Shown piece by piece: positions 1 to 8,695 of a stretch of 64,000 bases of DNA. Origin of the DNA: Ruegeria lacuscaerulensis (GTDB lineage: Bacteria > Pseudomonadota > Alphaproteobacteria > Rhodobacterales > Rhodobacteraceae). The stretch lies in contig NZ_WQGO01000008.1 of the NCBI RefSeq assembly GCF_013034685.1, positions 62,001 through 126,000 of the forward strand. Direction: 5' to 3'. Position numbers and translations under genes: made by a program. The stretch's first letter is position 1. Each line of letters begins with the position of its first letter. The notes under the pieces are model-generated. The model worked only from the letters and a program-made list of their open reading frames with translations. It searched no databases and was not told the DNA's origin.

Positions 1-251
1 GCCAGATCAGACCGCCCACCGTCACCCTGCCCCATTTCAACGCCATCCCGTCCTTTGTGAAAGGCAGCGACCTAATCTCGACCGACACCGCCTTGATGAA
101 ACGCGGGCCGTTGGCGGCGCTGGATTGCGCGCCGTTGCCTTTCACGTGTGAGGAGGTCTCGATCTACATGGTCTGGCACCAGAGATCGGCGAATGACCCG
201 GCCCATCGCTGGCTGCGCGGCCGGATCGAACGGATTGCCGCCGCACTATGA
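1..251 (+). CDS. LysR-family regulator, C-terminal end (partial)
   Basis: An open frame enters from the left edge (frame starting at base 3) and stops with TGA at 249-251. About 82 residues are visible. They read like the last part of a LysR substrate-binding domain: a stretch of the type LPHFNAIPSFVKGSDLIST, then the TALMKRGPLAALD segment, and a final amphipathic helix (HRWLRGRIERIAAAL) that usually closes the effector domain. The DNA-binding half lies outside the window, so target genes cannot be guessed. It converges on the FAD oxidoreductase gene with a gap of about 10 bases. Assignment to LysR rests on C-terminal style only. Confidence 0.7.
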   Translation, partial: QIRPPTVTLPHFNAIPSFVKGSDLISTDTALMKRGPLAALDCAPLPFTCEEVSIYMVWHQRSANDPAHRWLRGRIERIAAAL

Positions 252-261
252 AGGGGGCGGT

Positions 262-1551
262 TTAGAACCGGGCTTTGATGAGATGCGTCAGCGCCGCACC
301 GGTCTCAAAATATGCGCGCCGCAGCCCGGTCCAGCTTTCGCGGTATCCCTCAACTGGCGGAACGGGCAGGAGGGCGGGATCATCGCGTAGCAAACTGTCG
401 GCCATCTGGCGACCAAAAACAGTCCCCGGCCCGATCCCACGCCCTGAAAACCCGTGCGCCGCCAGCGCATTCGGGCCGATCCGCGTGATTTTCGGAATGT
501 GGTCCGAGGTCATTGCGATCCGCCCGTGCCAACCTTGCACCAAAGGCTGGTCGGCCAGCTGCGGATAAAGCGCCGCTATCTTGCGTTTCGCCCACGCCTT
601 ATGGGCACTGCTTCCTGCATGACCAAGATCCCCCATCGCGCCGATGATGAACCGCCCGTCCTGATCCAGCCGGAAAGACGTCATGATCAACCCGGTATCC
701 CACGCCCCTTCGCCCCCGCGCAGGATACTGGCGCGCAGGTTGTCCGACAAAGGGGCCGTGGCAAACTGAAAGTAATAAACCGGCACATAGGCGGGCGCGG
801 TATCCGGCATGCCCCGGTGATAGGCATTCGTGGCCTGTATCAGAGCCTTCGCCCGGACAGAGCCTTGGGCTGTTGTGAGGATCCAGACATCGCCATCATG
901 GGACAGAGAGAGAACCGGACTATGCGTAAAGATCTGCGCCCCGGCCTGAGTCGCGGCGCGGGCCAAGCCCCGCACATAGGCCAGTGGCTGAATCGTTCCC
1001 GCCCGCGGATCGAAAAGCGCCCCGTGAAAGGCTGCGCTGCCGGTGCGTTGCCCGGCCTGATCGGTGCTCAACAGCTCCACTGGCGCGCCTGCCGCCTTGA
1101 GCTGCGCATGGCGGTTTTGCAAGTCCTTGAACCCCGCCCCCGAATGCGCGCAATGCAGGGTGCCGTTGCGGACAGGCTCGCAATCGATCCCGTGCAGCGC
1201 GATCAGGTCGAACACGTCCCCCGGTGCAGCGCCCAAAAGGTCGATTAGGCGATTGCCCGCCTCGGCCCCGAGATGCGTCCGGATCTCGTTCGGTGGCAGC
1301 CATAGCCCCGCATTGGCAAAGCCCACATTGCGACCCGACCCACCATGCCCGATCTCGTGCGCCTCTAGCAGCGCCACCGACGCCCCCGATTGTACCGCCG
1401 TCAAAGCCGCAGAGCAGCCCGTATAGCCGCCACCGATCACGGCAAGATCGACTGTCAGATCGTCGGTCAGAGGGGTTCTGGCCACATGCTCGCGGCAGGT
1501 GTTCAGCCAGAGGGACTGGTCATGGTCGCTCACATCGGGCTCCTTGCGCAT
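262..1551 (-). CDS. FAD-dependent oxidoreductase, DAO family (PuuB-like)
   Basis: A 429-residue flavoenzyme of the D-amino-acid oxidase fold. The dinucleotide-binding motif GGGYTG is at residues 40-45, followed by the glutamate-ending strand (LLEAHEIGHGGSGRNVGF, 61-78) typical of gamma-glutamylputrescine oxidase and related amine oxidases. The C-terminal FAD contact AAHGFSGRGIGPGT is near residue 365. It probably oxidises a secondary or primary amine group; the substrate is unknown. It is the third gene of a minus-strand operon, starting 21 bases after the malonyltransferase-like gene. An internal GTG at codon 7 is an alternative start. The family call is firm; PuuB itself is only the nearest named relative. 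Confidence 0.85.
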   Translation of the reverse strand: MRKEPDVSDHDQSLWLNTCREHVARTPLTDDLTVDLAVIGGGYTGCSAALTAVQSGASVALLEAHEIGHGGSGRNVGFANAGLWLPPNEIRTHLGAEAGNRLIDLLGAAPGDVFDLIALHGIDCEPVRNGTLHCAHSGAGFKDLQNRHAQLKAAGAPVELLSTDQAGQRTGSAAFHGALFDPRAGTIQPLAYVRGLARAATQAGAQIFTHSPVLSLSHDGDVWILTTAQGSVRAKALIQATNAYHRGMPDTAPAYVPVYYFQFATAPLSDNLRASILRGGEGAWDTGLIMTSFRLDQDGRFIIGAMGDLGHAGSSAHKAWAKRKIAALYPQLADQPLVQGWHGRIAMTSDHIPKITRIGPNALAAHGFSGRGIGPGTVFGRQMADSLLRDDPALLPVPPVEGYRESWTGLRRAYFETGAALTHLIKARF

Positions 1552-1572
1552 GCGCGGATCATCAGGGCTGTG

Positions 1573-2607
1573 TCAGCCGGTTGCAAGCGCGCGCTGATCT
1601 TCTCGCCCCATGGCGATCAGAAAGGGCTGTGCGTCCTGCTGGGCCTGAAACGCGGATTTATCCCCTATCCCGCGCCAATCAGCCAGAACCAGCGACTGCG
1701 CCACCGCCCCACCCAGGGTTGTCCCCGGTCCGGTAACAATGAACAGATCAGGCGCAAACTCGCGCGCGGCTGTCTGGATGGCGCGGGTGAAATCAAAGGT
1801 CTCGGTGACTTGATGTCCCAGCGTGTAGTCCCACAGCGCTTGGGTGTCCGTCGCCCCTGGCCACCAGATTTTTCCACGCCCATCGATCAGAGGGCGTTCA
1901 GGCTGGTCAAACATGTCCGCAGACAAACGCGCCCGCCCTTCGGCGGCAACCGGCGCTTGTAGCGCAGTGTGAAACGCGGCGTGGTTTGCCAAGCGCATGG
2001 GAAAGCGATCCTGCACAGTTGGTTGCGCGCGTTCAAACGCGCTTAGACCGGCCTCATTGCCCGCCAGAACCAGCATACCGCCCAGATCAATCGACAGTGC
2101 CAGCTCGTGCCCGTCCAGAGCGTCAATCCGCACGACATCGGCCAACAGTTCAGCCTTGCGCGCGGCGTCGTTCAACCAATCCTCTCGGGCGAACGGATAC
2201 ACAAGCTGCCCACCGATCAGGTGGTCCTGCATCAGCGTGCCCATGGTGTTCACCACGCGGAATCCGTTTTCTGGCGTGACCGCGCCGCCCGCCGCCAAAG
2301 CGATATACCACCCCATCGAGTTTCCGGTGACGGCAACGACCTCGATATCATCCGCCAACGCCTGCGCATCGGCCAGCGAGGCTGCGTAAATCAAAGGCGA
2401 CGCGATATCGCCACGGGAATACGTGCGGACCGTATACCGACCTACACCATCCAAGGCCGTGACCGCCTCTTGACTGGCTTCCTCGCGGATTGCATCAAAT
2501 TGGGCGAACAACTGCATCCGGTCAGCATGATGGCGATGCAGATAGCCCAATTCGGGTTTGTTGTATGTCCCCCGACCGGGACAGATAACGACAGCAGTTC
2601 GAGTCAT
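1573..2607 (-). CDS. Malonyl-CoA/ACP transacylase-like protein
   Basis: A 344-residue protein starting at the ATG that overlaps the stop of the upstream dehydrogenase by four bases (ATGA), so translation is probably coupled. It opens with the VVICPGRGTY strand and loop of FabD-like acyltransferases. The nucleophile elbow reads GNSMG (Ser97), where FabD has GHSLG, so the residue before the serine is Asn rather than His. The catalytic His is probably H213 in NHAAFHTAL. The oxyanion and active-site pattern is kept, but the substrate need not be malonyl. Being sandwiched between a TPP dehydrogenase and an FAD oxidase, rather than in a fab operon, argues for a specialised acyl-transfer or thioester-hydrolysis step. 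Confidence 0.75.
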   Translation of the reverse strand: MTRTAVVICPGRGTYNKPELGYLHRHHADRMQLFAQFDAIREEASQEAVTALDGVGRYTVRTYSRGDIASPLIYAASLADAQALADDIEVVAVTGNSMGWYIALAAGGAVTPENGFRVVNTMGTLMQDHLIGGQLVYPFAREDWLNDAARKAELLADVVRIDALDGHELALSIDLGGMLVLAGNEAGLSAFERAQPTVQDRFPMRLANHAAFHTALQAPVAAEGRARLSADMFDQPERPLIDGRGKIWWPGATDTQALWDYTLGHQVTETFDFTRAIQTAAREFAPDLFIVTGPGTTLGGAVAQSLVLADWRGIGDKSAFQAQQDAQPFLIAMGREDQRALATG

Positions 2608-4796
2608 GCGCGACCTCCGGTCAAATTCAGTGCGGCGGCGACGATCCCGTCTTTCGACGGCAAGGGCGCGGCATAGGCGGGACCGGTGGCGATAAAGCTG
2701 TCCTCGGCCACAACTCGGGCGATTGGAGTGGCGGGACTTTCTTCGACGAAGAAAGTCATCAGCGCCTCGGACTGACTGCCGGTGCGGCGGCATTCGTCGA
2801 CGACCAAAACATGCGCGCATGTTTTGGTGGCCGCGCGCAGTGCATCCATCGGCATCGGGGCCAACCAGCGCATATCCACAATCCGCACCTTCAGCCCCGC
2901 CGCTTCCAACTCGGGCAGCGCCTGTTTCGACAGGTAATGCCCGTTGCCATAGGTCACGATGGCCAGATCGGTGCCGTCGCCATGCACGCCCACCTCACCC
3001 AGCGCTATCCGCCGATCCGGCGCGGGATAGGGGGTCATCCATCCGCCATCCTGCGCCCCATGCAGGTCACGCATCGGATAGAGCGCAATGGGTTCCAAAA
3101 ACACCACCACCCGCTGTTCTTCGCGCGCCAACCGCACGCATTCGCGCAGCATCTGCGCGGCATCTTCCCCAGTCGAAGGGCAGGCGATGATCACCCCTGG
3201 AATATCGCGCAGCACGGCCAGCGAGTTGTCATTGTGGAAATGCCCGCCGAACCCCTTCTGATAGCCCAAGCCAGCAATCCGCACGACCATAGGGTTGGTA
3301 AACTGACCGTTCGAGAAAAACGGCAGCGTTGCGGCCTCGCCCCTGATCTGATCCTCGGCATTGTGCAGATAGGCGAGAAACTGGATCTCAGGGATCGGCA
3401 CAAATCCGTTGTGCCCCATGCCGATTGCCAACCCAAAAATCGACTGCTCATCCAGCAGCGTGTCGATCACCCGGTCCGGCCCGAACCTTTGTTGCAGCTT
3501 TTGCGTGACGCCATAGACGCCCCCTTTACGGCCCACATCCTCGCCCATGCAGACGATTTCGCCATGTTCCAGCATCAGATCGGTCAGCGCCCAGTTGATC
3601 AGGCGGCTCATGGGCTGAGGGTCTTTCATCGCCCGCATATCGCCACCAAACGCCTTTGCGCGCGCCTCGGCACTAGGGCCATTGGTGGGTTTGCAAACGC
3701 GCTTGGGCGGGATCAGGCTGGCCATCACCTCGGCGGCGCCGCCCAGATGCGGGCGCGTAGCGGCCTCGGCAGCGATGCGATCGGTGCGGGCGCAAGTATC
3801 CTGATATATCTCCAGCACCTGATCCGGCGACAGTGCCCCGGCCTGATCCAACAGGCGCACAGAATGCAGCAAAGGGTCATTGGCCTCATCCGCTTCGACC
3901 TCGGATTTAGGCATGTAGGTGGTGGGTACGTCAGCCCCTGCGTGGCCGTAGAGACGCACGGTCTTCAGGTGCAGGAATGCGGGTTTGCGGCGGGTGCGCA
4001 CATAGTCGGCGGCCTCTTGCGCGACGGCATAGGTCTCGTAGATATCCAGCCCGTTGGCCTGAAAATATCGAATACCGGGGCGATGCTCCATCGACGCCTG
4101 TATCCAGCCCTTTGGCGTTTTGACCGAGATGCCGATTCCATTGTCCTCACACACAAACAACAAGGGCAGCGGCGTCGATTGCACGCTGGTCCAGCCCGCC
4201 GTGTTGATCGCCCCCTGCGCGGTAGAGTGATTGGCCGAGGCGTCGCCGAACGAGCACATGGCGATCCCGTCCTCGGGCAGTTCGCGATGCTCAGGTGCGT
4301 GACGCCGCGCCGCGCCCAGAGAATAAGCCGCGCCGACCGCCTTGGGCAGATGGCTGGCAATGGTCGAGGTCTGCGGTGGGATGGTCAGCGCTTTGGACCC
4401 CAGCACCTTGTGCCGTCCGCCCGAGGTGGGGTCTTCGGAAGAACAGGCAAAACTCAGCAGCATGTCCCAGGCGATCTGCTGACCCGGCACCTGCTCAGCG
4501 CGGGCGATTTGAAAGGCGGCGTCGCGATAGTGCAGAAACGCAATATCCGTTGGGCGCAGCGCATGGGCCACGGCCGCCATCCCCTCATGCCCGGATGAGC
4601 CGATCGTGTAGAACCCCTGCCCCGCCTTCTGCATGGCGCGGCTGGTGCGATCCAACGCGCGGCTCAGCACTTGCGAGCGGAACAGTGATACGGCATCGGC
4701 GTCGCTCAGACCGGACCGGGGCGCGTTGCCTTCGGGAAAATCGCGCGCGGCGACGCGTTTGAGGAAGTTCTCATGCACGATCTGAGCGCGATCCAT
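2604..4796 (-). CDS. Fused alpha/beta thiamine-diphosphate dehydrogenase (2-oxoacid E1-like)
   Basis: A 730-residue protein joining both halves of a 2-oxoacid dehydrogenase E1. Residues about 1-365 are the alpha-type half, with the TPP/Mg motif GDASAN (184-189) and EDNGIGIS (217-224). Residues about 390-730 are the transketolase-like beta half, with the GEDVG and LLDEQSIFGLAIGMG segments and a C-terminal domain starting near VRIVDMRWLAPMP. Branched-chain and acetoin E1 enzymes usually have two separate subunits, so the fusion is notable. No E2 or E3 gene is nearby. It is first in a minus-strand operon with the acyltransferase-like and FAD oxidase genes. A LysR gene is divergent across a 235-base gap. 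The substrate is not deducible. Confidence 0.85.
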   Translation of the reverse strand: MDRAQIVHENFLKRVAARDFPEGNAPRSGLSDADAVSLFRSQVLSRALDRTSRAMQKAGQGFYTIGSSGHEGMAAVAHALRPTDIAFLHYRDAAFQIARAEQVPGQQIAWDMLLSFACSSEDPTSGGRHKVLGSKALTIPPQTSTIASHLPKAVGAAYSLGAARRHAPEHRELPEDGIAMCSFGDASANHSTAQGAINTAGWTSVQSTPLPLLFVCEDNGIGISVKTPKGWIQASMEHRPGIRYFQANGLDIYETYAVAQEAADYVRTRRKPAFLHLKTVRLYGHAGADVPTTYMPKSEVEADEANDPLLHSVRLLDQAGALSPDQVLEIYQDTCARTDRIAAEAATRPHLGGAAEVMASLIPPKRVCKPTNGPSAEARAKAFGGDMRAMKDPQPMSRLINWALTDLMLEHGEIVCMGEDVGRKGGVYGVTQKLQQRFGPDRVIDTLLDEQSIFGLAIGMGHNGFVPIPEIQFLAYLHNAEDQIRGEAATLPFFSNGQFTNPMVVRIAGLGYQKGFGGHFHNDNSLAVLRDIPGVIIACPSTGEDAAQMLRECVRLAREEQRVVVFLEPIALYPMRDLHGAQDGGWMTPYPAPDRRIALGEVGVHGDGTDLAIVTYGNGHYLSKQALPELEAAGLKVRIVDMRWLAPMPMDALRAATKTCAHVLVVDECRRTGSQSEALMTFFVEESPATPIARVVAEDSFIATGPAYAAPLPSKDGIVAAALNLTGGRA

Positions 4797-5031
4797 CTGC
4801 GCCTCCGTCCTATTGTTGTCGGATCATGGGCGCTGCCGTGCCCTGTGATCCCCGTTGTGGCCTATGAACGGCCGGGTCTTCTGTTACAGCAATAATCGCG
4901 CCCACGATTGGCGGGCAAGACCTCTGCCGGATCATCGCCGCCGAAGACCGCGTTAAAACGCATCAATCTATCAGGCTGGTGCAATCGAAATGCCAGTGAT
5001 AATCCATCCGAAAGGTATGAGGAATAATCAT

Positions 5032-5916
5032 ATGATCGCCCCCCGACGCTTCCTGCCCTCCATCCCGTCCCTGCTGGCGCTCGAGGCCGTGGACCGCCTT
5101 GGCAGCGCCTCTGCAGCGGCCGAGGAGCTGTCGCTGACACAAAGCGCAATCAGTCGCCAACTCAAAACAATGGAGGAACAACTGGGCGTCGATCTGATCC
5201 AGCGCAGCCAGATGCGCCTGCATCTAACCCCGGCAGCCAAGGAATATGTTCAGGTCGCACGCACCGTGCTGCATCAACTGGCGCAGGCGTCGGTCAAGCT
5301 GAAAGCAAACCCGAAGGGCGGGTCGCTGAACCTGTCGATCCTGCCCGCCTTCGGCATGCACTGGCTGGCCCCTCGCCTTCAGGATTTTGCACGCCGCCAT
5401 CCCGAGGTAACGGTGAACCTCAACACACGGCTCCGACCCTTTGATTTCGAGGCCGAGCATTTCGACGCCGCCATCCATTTTGGACAACGGGATTGGAGGG
5501 GCGTCAATTACTTGCCCATCATGCGCGAAGATGTCGTACCAGTCTGCGCCCCGTCGATCCTGCCAGAGCGGGCGGATCGTATCGACTGGCTGCTCAGCGC
5601 ACCTTTGCTGCATCTCGAAACTCGCCCGGATGCGTGGGAGAGATGGTTTGCGTTTCAGGGCAAAGAGGTGTCAGGGCTGGGCGGAATGCTGTTCGACCAG
5701 TTTTCGACCATGGGGCAGGCAACCGTTCACGGGTTGGGCGTGGCGCTGCTGCCAAGTTACCTTGTGGAAGACGATCTGCGCACAGGGCGTCTTGTTCCCG
5801 CTTGGCACGGTCCGGGCGTCAGTCTGGGGGATTTCTATCTGGTCTGGCCTCAATCCAGGGCCGAATCCGAGCCGTTGAAATCCTTTGTTGAATGGCTACG
5901 CGGACAGGTCGGGTAA
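5032..5916 (+). CDS. LysR-family regulator (GcvA-like)
   Basis: A 294-residue LysR protein. The start at 5032 was chosen because GAGGAA sits seven bases upstream (5019-5024). A longer reading from 4990 is possible but has no such site. The N-terminal helix-turn-helix covers about residues 5-65 (PSLLALEAVDRLGSASAAAEELSLTQSAISRQLK, given here as the region). The effector domain follows and ends with PLKSFVEWLRG. Its closest recognisable group is GcvA-like regulators. It is divergent from the E1/acyltransferase/FAD-oxidase operon and is the likely regulator of it; LysR proteins commonly control the divergent neighbour. Confidence 0.85.
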   Translation: MIAPRRFLPSIPSLLALEAVDRLGSASAAAEELSLTQSAISRQLKTMEEQLGVDLIQRSQMRLHLTPAAKEYVQVARTVLHQLAQASVKLKANPKGGSLNLSILPAFGMHWLAPRLQDFARRHPEVTVNLNTRLRPFDFEAEHFDAAIHFGQRDWRGVNYLPIMREDVVPVCAPSILPERADRIDWLLSAPLLHLETRPDAWERWFAFQGKEVSGLGGMLFDQFSTMGQATVHGLGVALLPSYLVEDDLRTGRLVPAWHGPGVSLGDFYLVWPQSRAESEPLKSFVEWLRGQVG

Positions 5917-5960
5917 CCCAAACCTTAAACCAGCATGCGTAACAACAGTAGCAAACTGCG

Positions 5961-6084
5961 CGGCCTTCGGCCTTGCGTCCTGCGGACGGCAGGGGGCCGG
6001 GCAGGCGCGGGCTCTGCCCGCGCCTGCCCGGCCCAACGGGAGGAGATGTTTCGCAGGAAACGTCGACGACGGGCGGGAGCGCCC
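5961..6084. repeat. Intergenic palindrome cluster (REP-like)
   Basis: Between the LysR stop and the acyl-CoA dehydrogenase end lies a run of hairpins. The main one is a perfect 19-base inverted repeat with a three-base loop (5994-6012 against 6016-6034). It is flanked by CGGCC-TT-CGGCC-type and GTCC-TGC-GGAC small palindromes on the left. On the right are GATGTTTC-GCAG-GAAACGTC (about 6046-6065) and GGGCG-GGAG-CGCCC (6071-6084). The modular layout resembles dispersed extragenic palindromes of roseobacters. It may also act as a terminator between these convergent genes, although there is no T-run. Copy number elsewhere cannot be seen here. Confidence 0.7.
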
Positions 6085-6092
6085 TGTCGTTC

Positions 6093-7250
6093 TTATTTGT
6101 CCAGGGAGCGGGCGATGAGTTCTTTCATGATCTCATTGGTGCCGCCATAGATGGTCTGTACCCGCGCATCCGCGTAAAGCCGCGCAATTGGGTATTCCAT
6201 CATGAATCCATAACCGCCAAACAGCTGGAGGCATTCGCCCATGATTTCATTCTGAATTTCGCTACCCCAGTATTTCGCCATCGACGCCGTGGCCGCATCT
6301 AGCGTACCCGCCTGCAACTGAGCCAGACAGTCGTTGAGGAAGCTGCGTAGAACTTCGGCTTTGGTCTTGCACTCCGCCAGCTTGAAGCGCGTGTTCTGAA
6401 AATCCATCACGCGCTGACCAAAGGCCTTACGCTCTTGCGTGTAGCGCACCGTCTCGGCAATGGCGAAATCAATCGAACCCAGAGCGATCAGAGCAATCGT
6501 CAACCGCTCCCAGGGCAGCTGCTTCATCATCTGATAAAAGCCCTGCCCCTCTTCAGGACCAATCAGATTGGTCATCGGCACTTTGACGTCCTCAAAATAC
6601 AGCTCGGCCGTGTCGTTGGCCTTCATGCCCAGCTTCTTGAGGTTGCGCCCCTTGCGGAAACCGTCGGCGCCCTTGGTCTCGACCGCGATCAGCGACACAC
6701 CCTTAGAGCCTTGCGACTTGTCGGTTTTGGCCGCCACAAGGATCAGGTCAGCCGACTGGCCATTGGTAATAAAGATCTTCGACCCGTTCAGGCGGTAGGA
6801 ATTGCCGTCCTTATCTGCGGTGGTGCGGATCGCCTGCACGTCCGACCCGGTGCCGGGTTCGGTCATGGCCAGTGCGCCGACCATCTCACCCGAGGCCAGT
6901 TTCGGCAGCCATTTCTGCTTTTGCTCTTCGCTGCCGTAGGCCATCAAATAGTGGATCACGATCGACTGGATCGGATAGCCCCAGCCGCAATTGCCGTGCG
7001 ACGACTGGGCATAGAGAGTGACCGCATCAAACCCCAGATCCCCGCCAACGCCGCCATGTTCCTCTGCGATCGAGCCAGCCATCAGGCCCATCTCACCGGC
7101 TTTTTGCCAGAATGCGCGGTCGACCATCCCCTGATCATTCCAACGCTCTTCGTTGGGGACCAGTTCGTCCTGCATGAACCGATCCGCCATTTCGGCGAAC
7201 ATGCGGTGTTCTTCAGTGACCCAGCTTGCAGAGCTTGTAAACAAAGACAT
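6093..7250 (-). CDS. Acyl-CoA dehydrogenase
   Basis: A 385-residue FAD acyl-CoA dehydrogenase that oxidises an acyl-CoA to the 2-enoyl-CoA and passes electrons to ETF. The start at 7250 follows a GGGAGGA site; the longer frame upstream is unlikely. The central signature [16 protein letters not shown] and the C-terminal [11 protein letters not shown] and YGFMMEYP segments are present. The C-terminal catalytic motif reads [11 protein letters not shown]: glycine stands where medium-chain enzymes carry the base glutamate, so, as in long-chain and isovaleryl enzymes, the base is probably the Glu of the AIAETVRY helix. It lies 89 bases downstream of the TetR gene on the same strand and may be co-transcribed with it. 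Confidence 0.9.
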   Translation of the reverse strand: MSLFTSSASWVTEEHRMFAEMADRFMQDELVPNEERWNDQGMVDRAFWQKAGEMGLMAGSIAEEHGGVGGDLGFDAVTLYAQSSHGNCGWGYPIQSIVIHYLMAYGSEEQKQKWLPKLASGEMVGALAMTEPGTGSDVQAIRTTADKDGNSYRLNGSKIFITNGQSADLILVAAKTDKSQGSKGVSLIAVETKGADGFRKGRNLKKLGMKANDTAELYFEDVKVPMTNLIGPEEGQGFYQMMKQLPWERLTIALIALGSIDFAIAETVRYTQERKAFGQRVMDFQNTRFKLAECKTKAEVLRSFLNDCLAQLQAGTLDAATASMAKYWGSEIQNEIMGECLQLFGGYGFMMEYPIARLYADARVQTIYGGTNEIMKELIARSLDK

Positions 7251-7339
7251 CAAGTGTCCTCCCGTTTCAATTTCTCCGGAAGGTACTCTTCGTCTCGCTG
7301 CAATCCAATGCGCCAAAAGACGCCACAACGTAACGTCTT

Positions 7340-7918
7340 TCAGGCTTTTTCCCATCCAGGCAGCGCGCCTTTCAATAGAGTCAGCGCCGCGTCTTTTGCA
7401 TCACGTGCCGGATCGCAGCTTTTCAACAGAACAGCGGACACGATAGCGCCTTCTTTCAAGATCAATATCTGACAGCCCAGCTTTTCAGGATCAGCCGCCC
7501 CGGCGGCGCGGGCCAGGTCGGTGAAATACTCCAACAACAGGCGCTTGTGCTCGGCCGCCTGAACGTGGATCGGGTGATCCTTATCCTGATATTCAGCCCC
7601 TGCCTTGATGAACATACAGCCGCGATATCCGTCTTCCTGAAACCATTCAGCCAACGCATCGAAACTGGCCAACAGCTTTTTCGCCGGCGTTTGGCCCAGC
7701 GCATCGATCCGCTGATAAAACCAAGTGCGAAAGTTCTCGTCCCTCAGCTGCAGGGCCGCGACGATCAACTCTTCCTTGGTCCGGAAGTGTTTGTACATCG
7801 AGGTTTTTGAAACGCCAGTTTCCGCCACCAGCTTGTCCATACCAGTGGCGTGAAACCCGTCCCTGTAAAAGACCTGCAGCGCATTGCGGACAAGTTCGTC
7901 GCGTTTGTTGGGGCGCAT
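7340..7918 (-). CDS. TetR/AcrR-family transcriptional repressor
   Basis: A 192-residue TetR protein. Residues about 8-55 form the helix-turn-helix (FYRDGFHATGMDKLVAETG, then VSKTSMYKHFRTKEEL). The C-terminal ligand and dimer domain carries several Cys residues (C in GYRGCMF, LGCQIL, SCDPA), which leaves thiol or electrophile sensing open. A 16-base palindrome lies 16-31 bases upstream of its ATG and two near-copies lie before the divergent operon at 8124. This is the expected arrangement for autorepression plus control of the neighbour. Likely targets are itself, the acyl-CoA dehydrogenase and the small peptide/DUF1348/flavin-oxidase genes. Confidence 0.88.
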   Translation of the reverse strand: MRPNKRDELVRNALQVFYRDGFHATGMDKLVAETGVSKTSMYKHFRTKEELIVAALQLRDENFRTWFYQRIDALGQTPAKKLLASFDALAEWFQEDGYRGCMFIKAGAEYQDKDHPIHVQAAEHKRLLLEYFTDLARAAGAADPEKLGCQILILKEGAIVSAVLLKSCDPARDAKDAALTLLKGALPGWEKA

Positions 7919-7933
7919 GATTCGGCTCCTGAG

Positions 7934-7949
7934 TGTACTGATCAGTACA
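7934..7949. promoter_or_regulatory. TetR operator copy 1
   Basis: TGTACTGATCAGTACA is a perfect 16-base palindrome placed 16 bases upstream of the tetR start codon. It shares the core TACYGATCAGTA with two sites at about 8063 and 8093, so it is most likely the binding site of the TetR protein encoded next to it (autoregulation). Confidence 0.75.
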
Positions 7950-8062
7950 TAATTGTAGCCGCGTCCCGCGACAAGGTTACACGAAATCCAACGTCAACAG
8001 CCCTGAAAAGAAGCCGATTTAGCGTCGGTCGCAAAGTTTTTTCACTTTGAGACTTGCAAAAG

Positions 8063-8108
8063 TTTACCGATCAGTACACATTCTCTTCAAGATGTACCGA
8101 TCAGTAAA
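8063..8108. promoter_or_regulatory. TetR operator copies 2 and 3 (tandem)
   Basis: TTTACCGATCAGTACA (8063-8078) and TGTACCGATCAGTAAA (8093-8108) are near-palindromes with the same core as the site at 7934. Their centres are 30 bases apart, close to three helical turns, so two dimers could bind the same face of the DNA. They lie 16 bases and more upstream of the peptide gene at 8124, over its likely promoter. Confidence 0.72.
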
Positions 8109-8123
8109 CTTAGGAGCTTGACA

Positions 8124-8207
8124 ATGAAACGCCGCACCAGCCCGTTTTCCCCTCAGTACGTCCCGTTCCTGTTGACACTTGCGATGCTTGCCGCCGCGCT
8201 GACCTGA
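8124..8207 (+). CDS. 27-residue hydrophobic peptide
   Basis: A short gene: ATG at 8124, TGA at 8205-8207. A clear AGGAG (8112-8116) lies seven bases before the ATG. The product starts [12 protein letters not shown] and continues into a hydrophobic stretch rich in Leu and Ala, giving a single membrane-spanning or signal-like segment behind a basic N-terminus. It sits directly under two TetR operators and 11 bases before the DUF1348 gene. It could be a genuine regulated membrane micropeptide or a leader peptide for the next gene. No family is recognised. Confidence 0.5.
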   Translation: MKRRTSPFSPQYVPFLLTLAMLAAALT

Positions 8208-8218
8208 AAGATCAAGAC

Positions 8219-8683
8219 ATGAGCCGACCCCCTCTGCCCCCCTTCACCCTGGAAACTGCTACACAAAAAGTGCGCATGGCTGAAAATGGCTGGAATAGCC
8301 GCGACCCCGATCTGGTAACGCCCGCTTATACCGAGGACAGCCAATGGCGAAACCGCGCTGAATTCCTATCGGGACACGAAGACATCCATTCCTTCCTGAC
8401 CCGCAAATGGAACAAAGAATTGGACTACCGTCTCATCAAGGAACTTTGGGCCTTTTCCGGCAACCGGATTGCTGTGCGCTATGCGTATGAATGGCACGAC
8501 GACAGCGGCCAATGGTTCCGGTCTTATGGCAATGAGAATTGGGAATTTGCCGAAGATGGCCGGATGGCCAAGCGCCATGCGTCGCTGAACGACCTGCCGA
8601 TTGCCGAGGAAGACCGGTTGTTCCGCTGGCCTCAAGGCCCACGGCCCGAAGATCACCCCGGCCTGTCTGATCTGGGCCTGTAG
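8219..8683 (+). CDS. DUF1348 / NTF2-like protein
   Basis: A 154-residue protein of the nuclear transport factor 2-like DUF1348 family. It has the family landmarks [54 protein letters not shown] and [10 protein letters not shown]. The family folds as a cone-shaped alpha+beta barrel with a pocket. It is common in bacteria and its biochemical role is not settled; no catalytic claim is made. It is second in a TetR-controlled operon and is followed 12 bases later by a flavin-oxidase-like gene, which points to a shared stress or detoxification role. Confidence 0.88.
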   Translation: MSRPPLPPFTLETATQKVRMAENGWNSRDPDLVTPAYTEDSQWRNRAEFLSGHEDIHSFLTRKWNKELDYRLIKELWAFSGNRIAVRYAYEWHDDSGQWFRSYGNENWEFAEDGRMAKRHASLNDLPIAEEDRLFRWPQGPRPEDHPGLSDLGL

Positions 8684-8695
8684 AAAGGATCGCCC

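Noticed and set aside
454..1248. A 264-codon plus-strand frame across the FAD oxidoreductase
   Set aside because: It lies wholly inside the well-supported minus-strand flavoenzyme and is Arg/Pro-rich, a typical antisense shadow of GC-rich coding DNA.
2811..4598. A 595-codon plus-strand frame across the E1 fusion
   Set aside because: His/Arg-rich composition and no family match; the opposite strand encodes intact TPP motifs.
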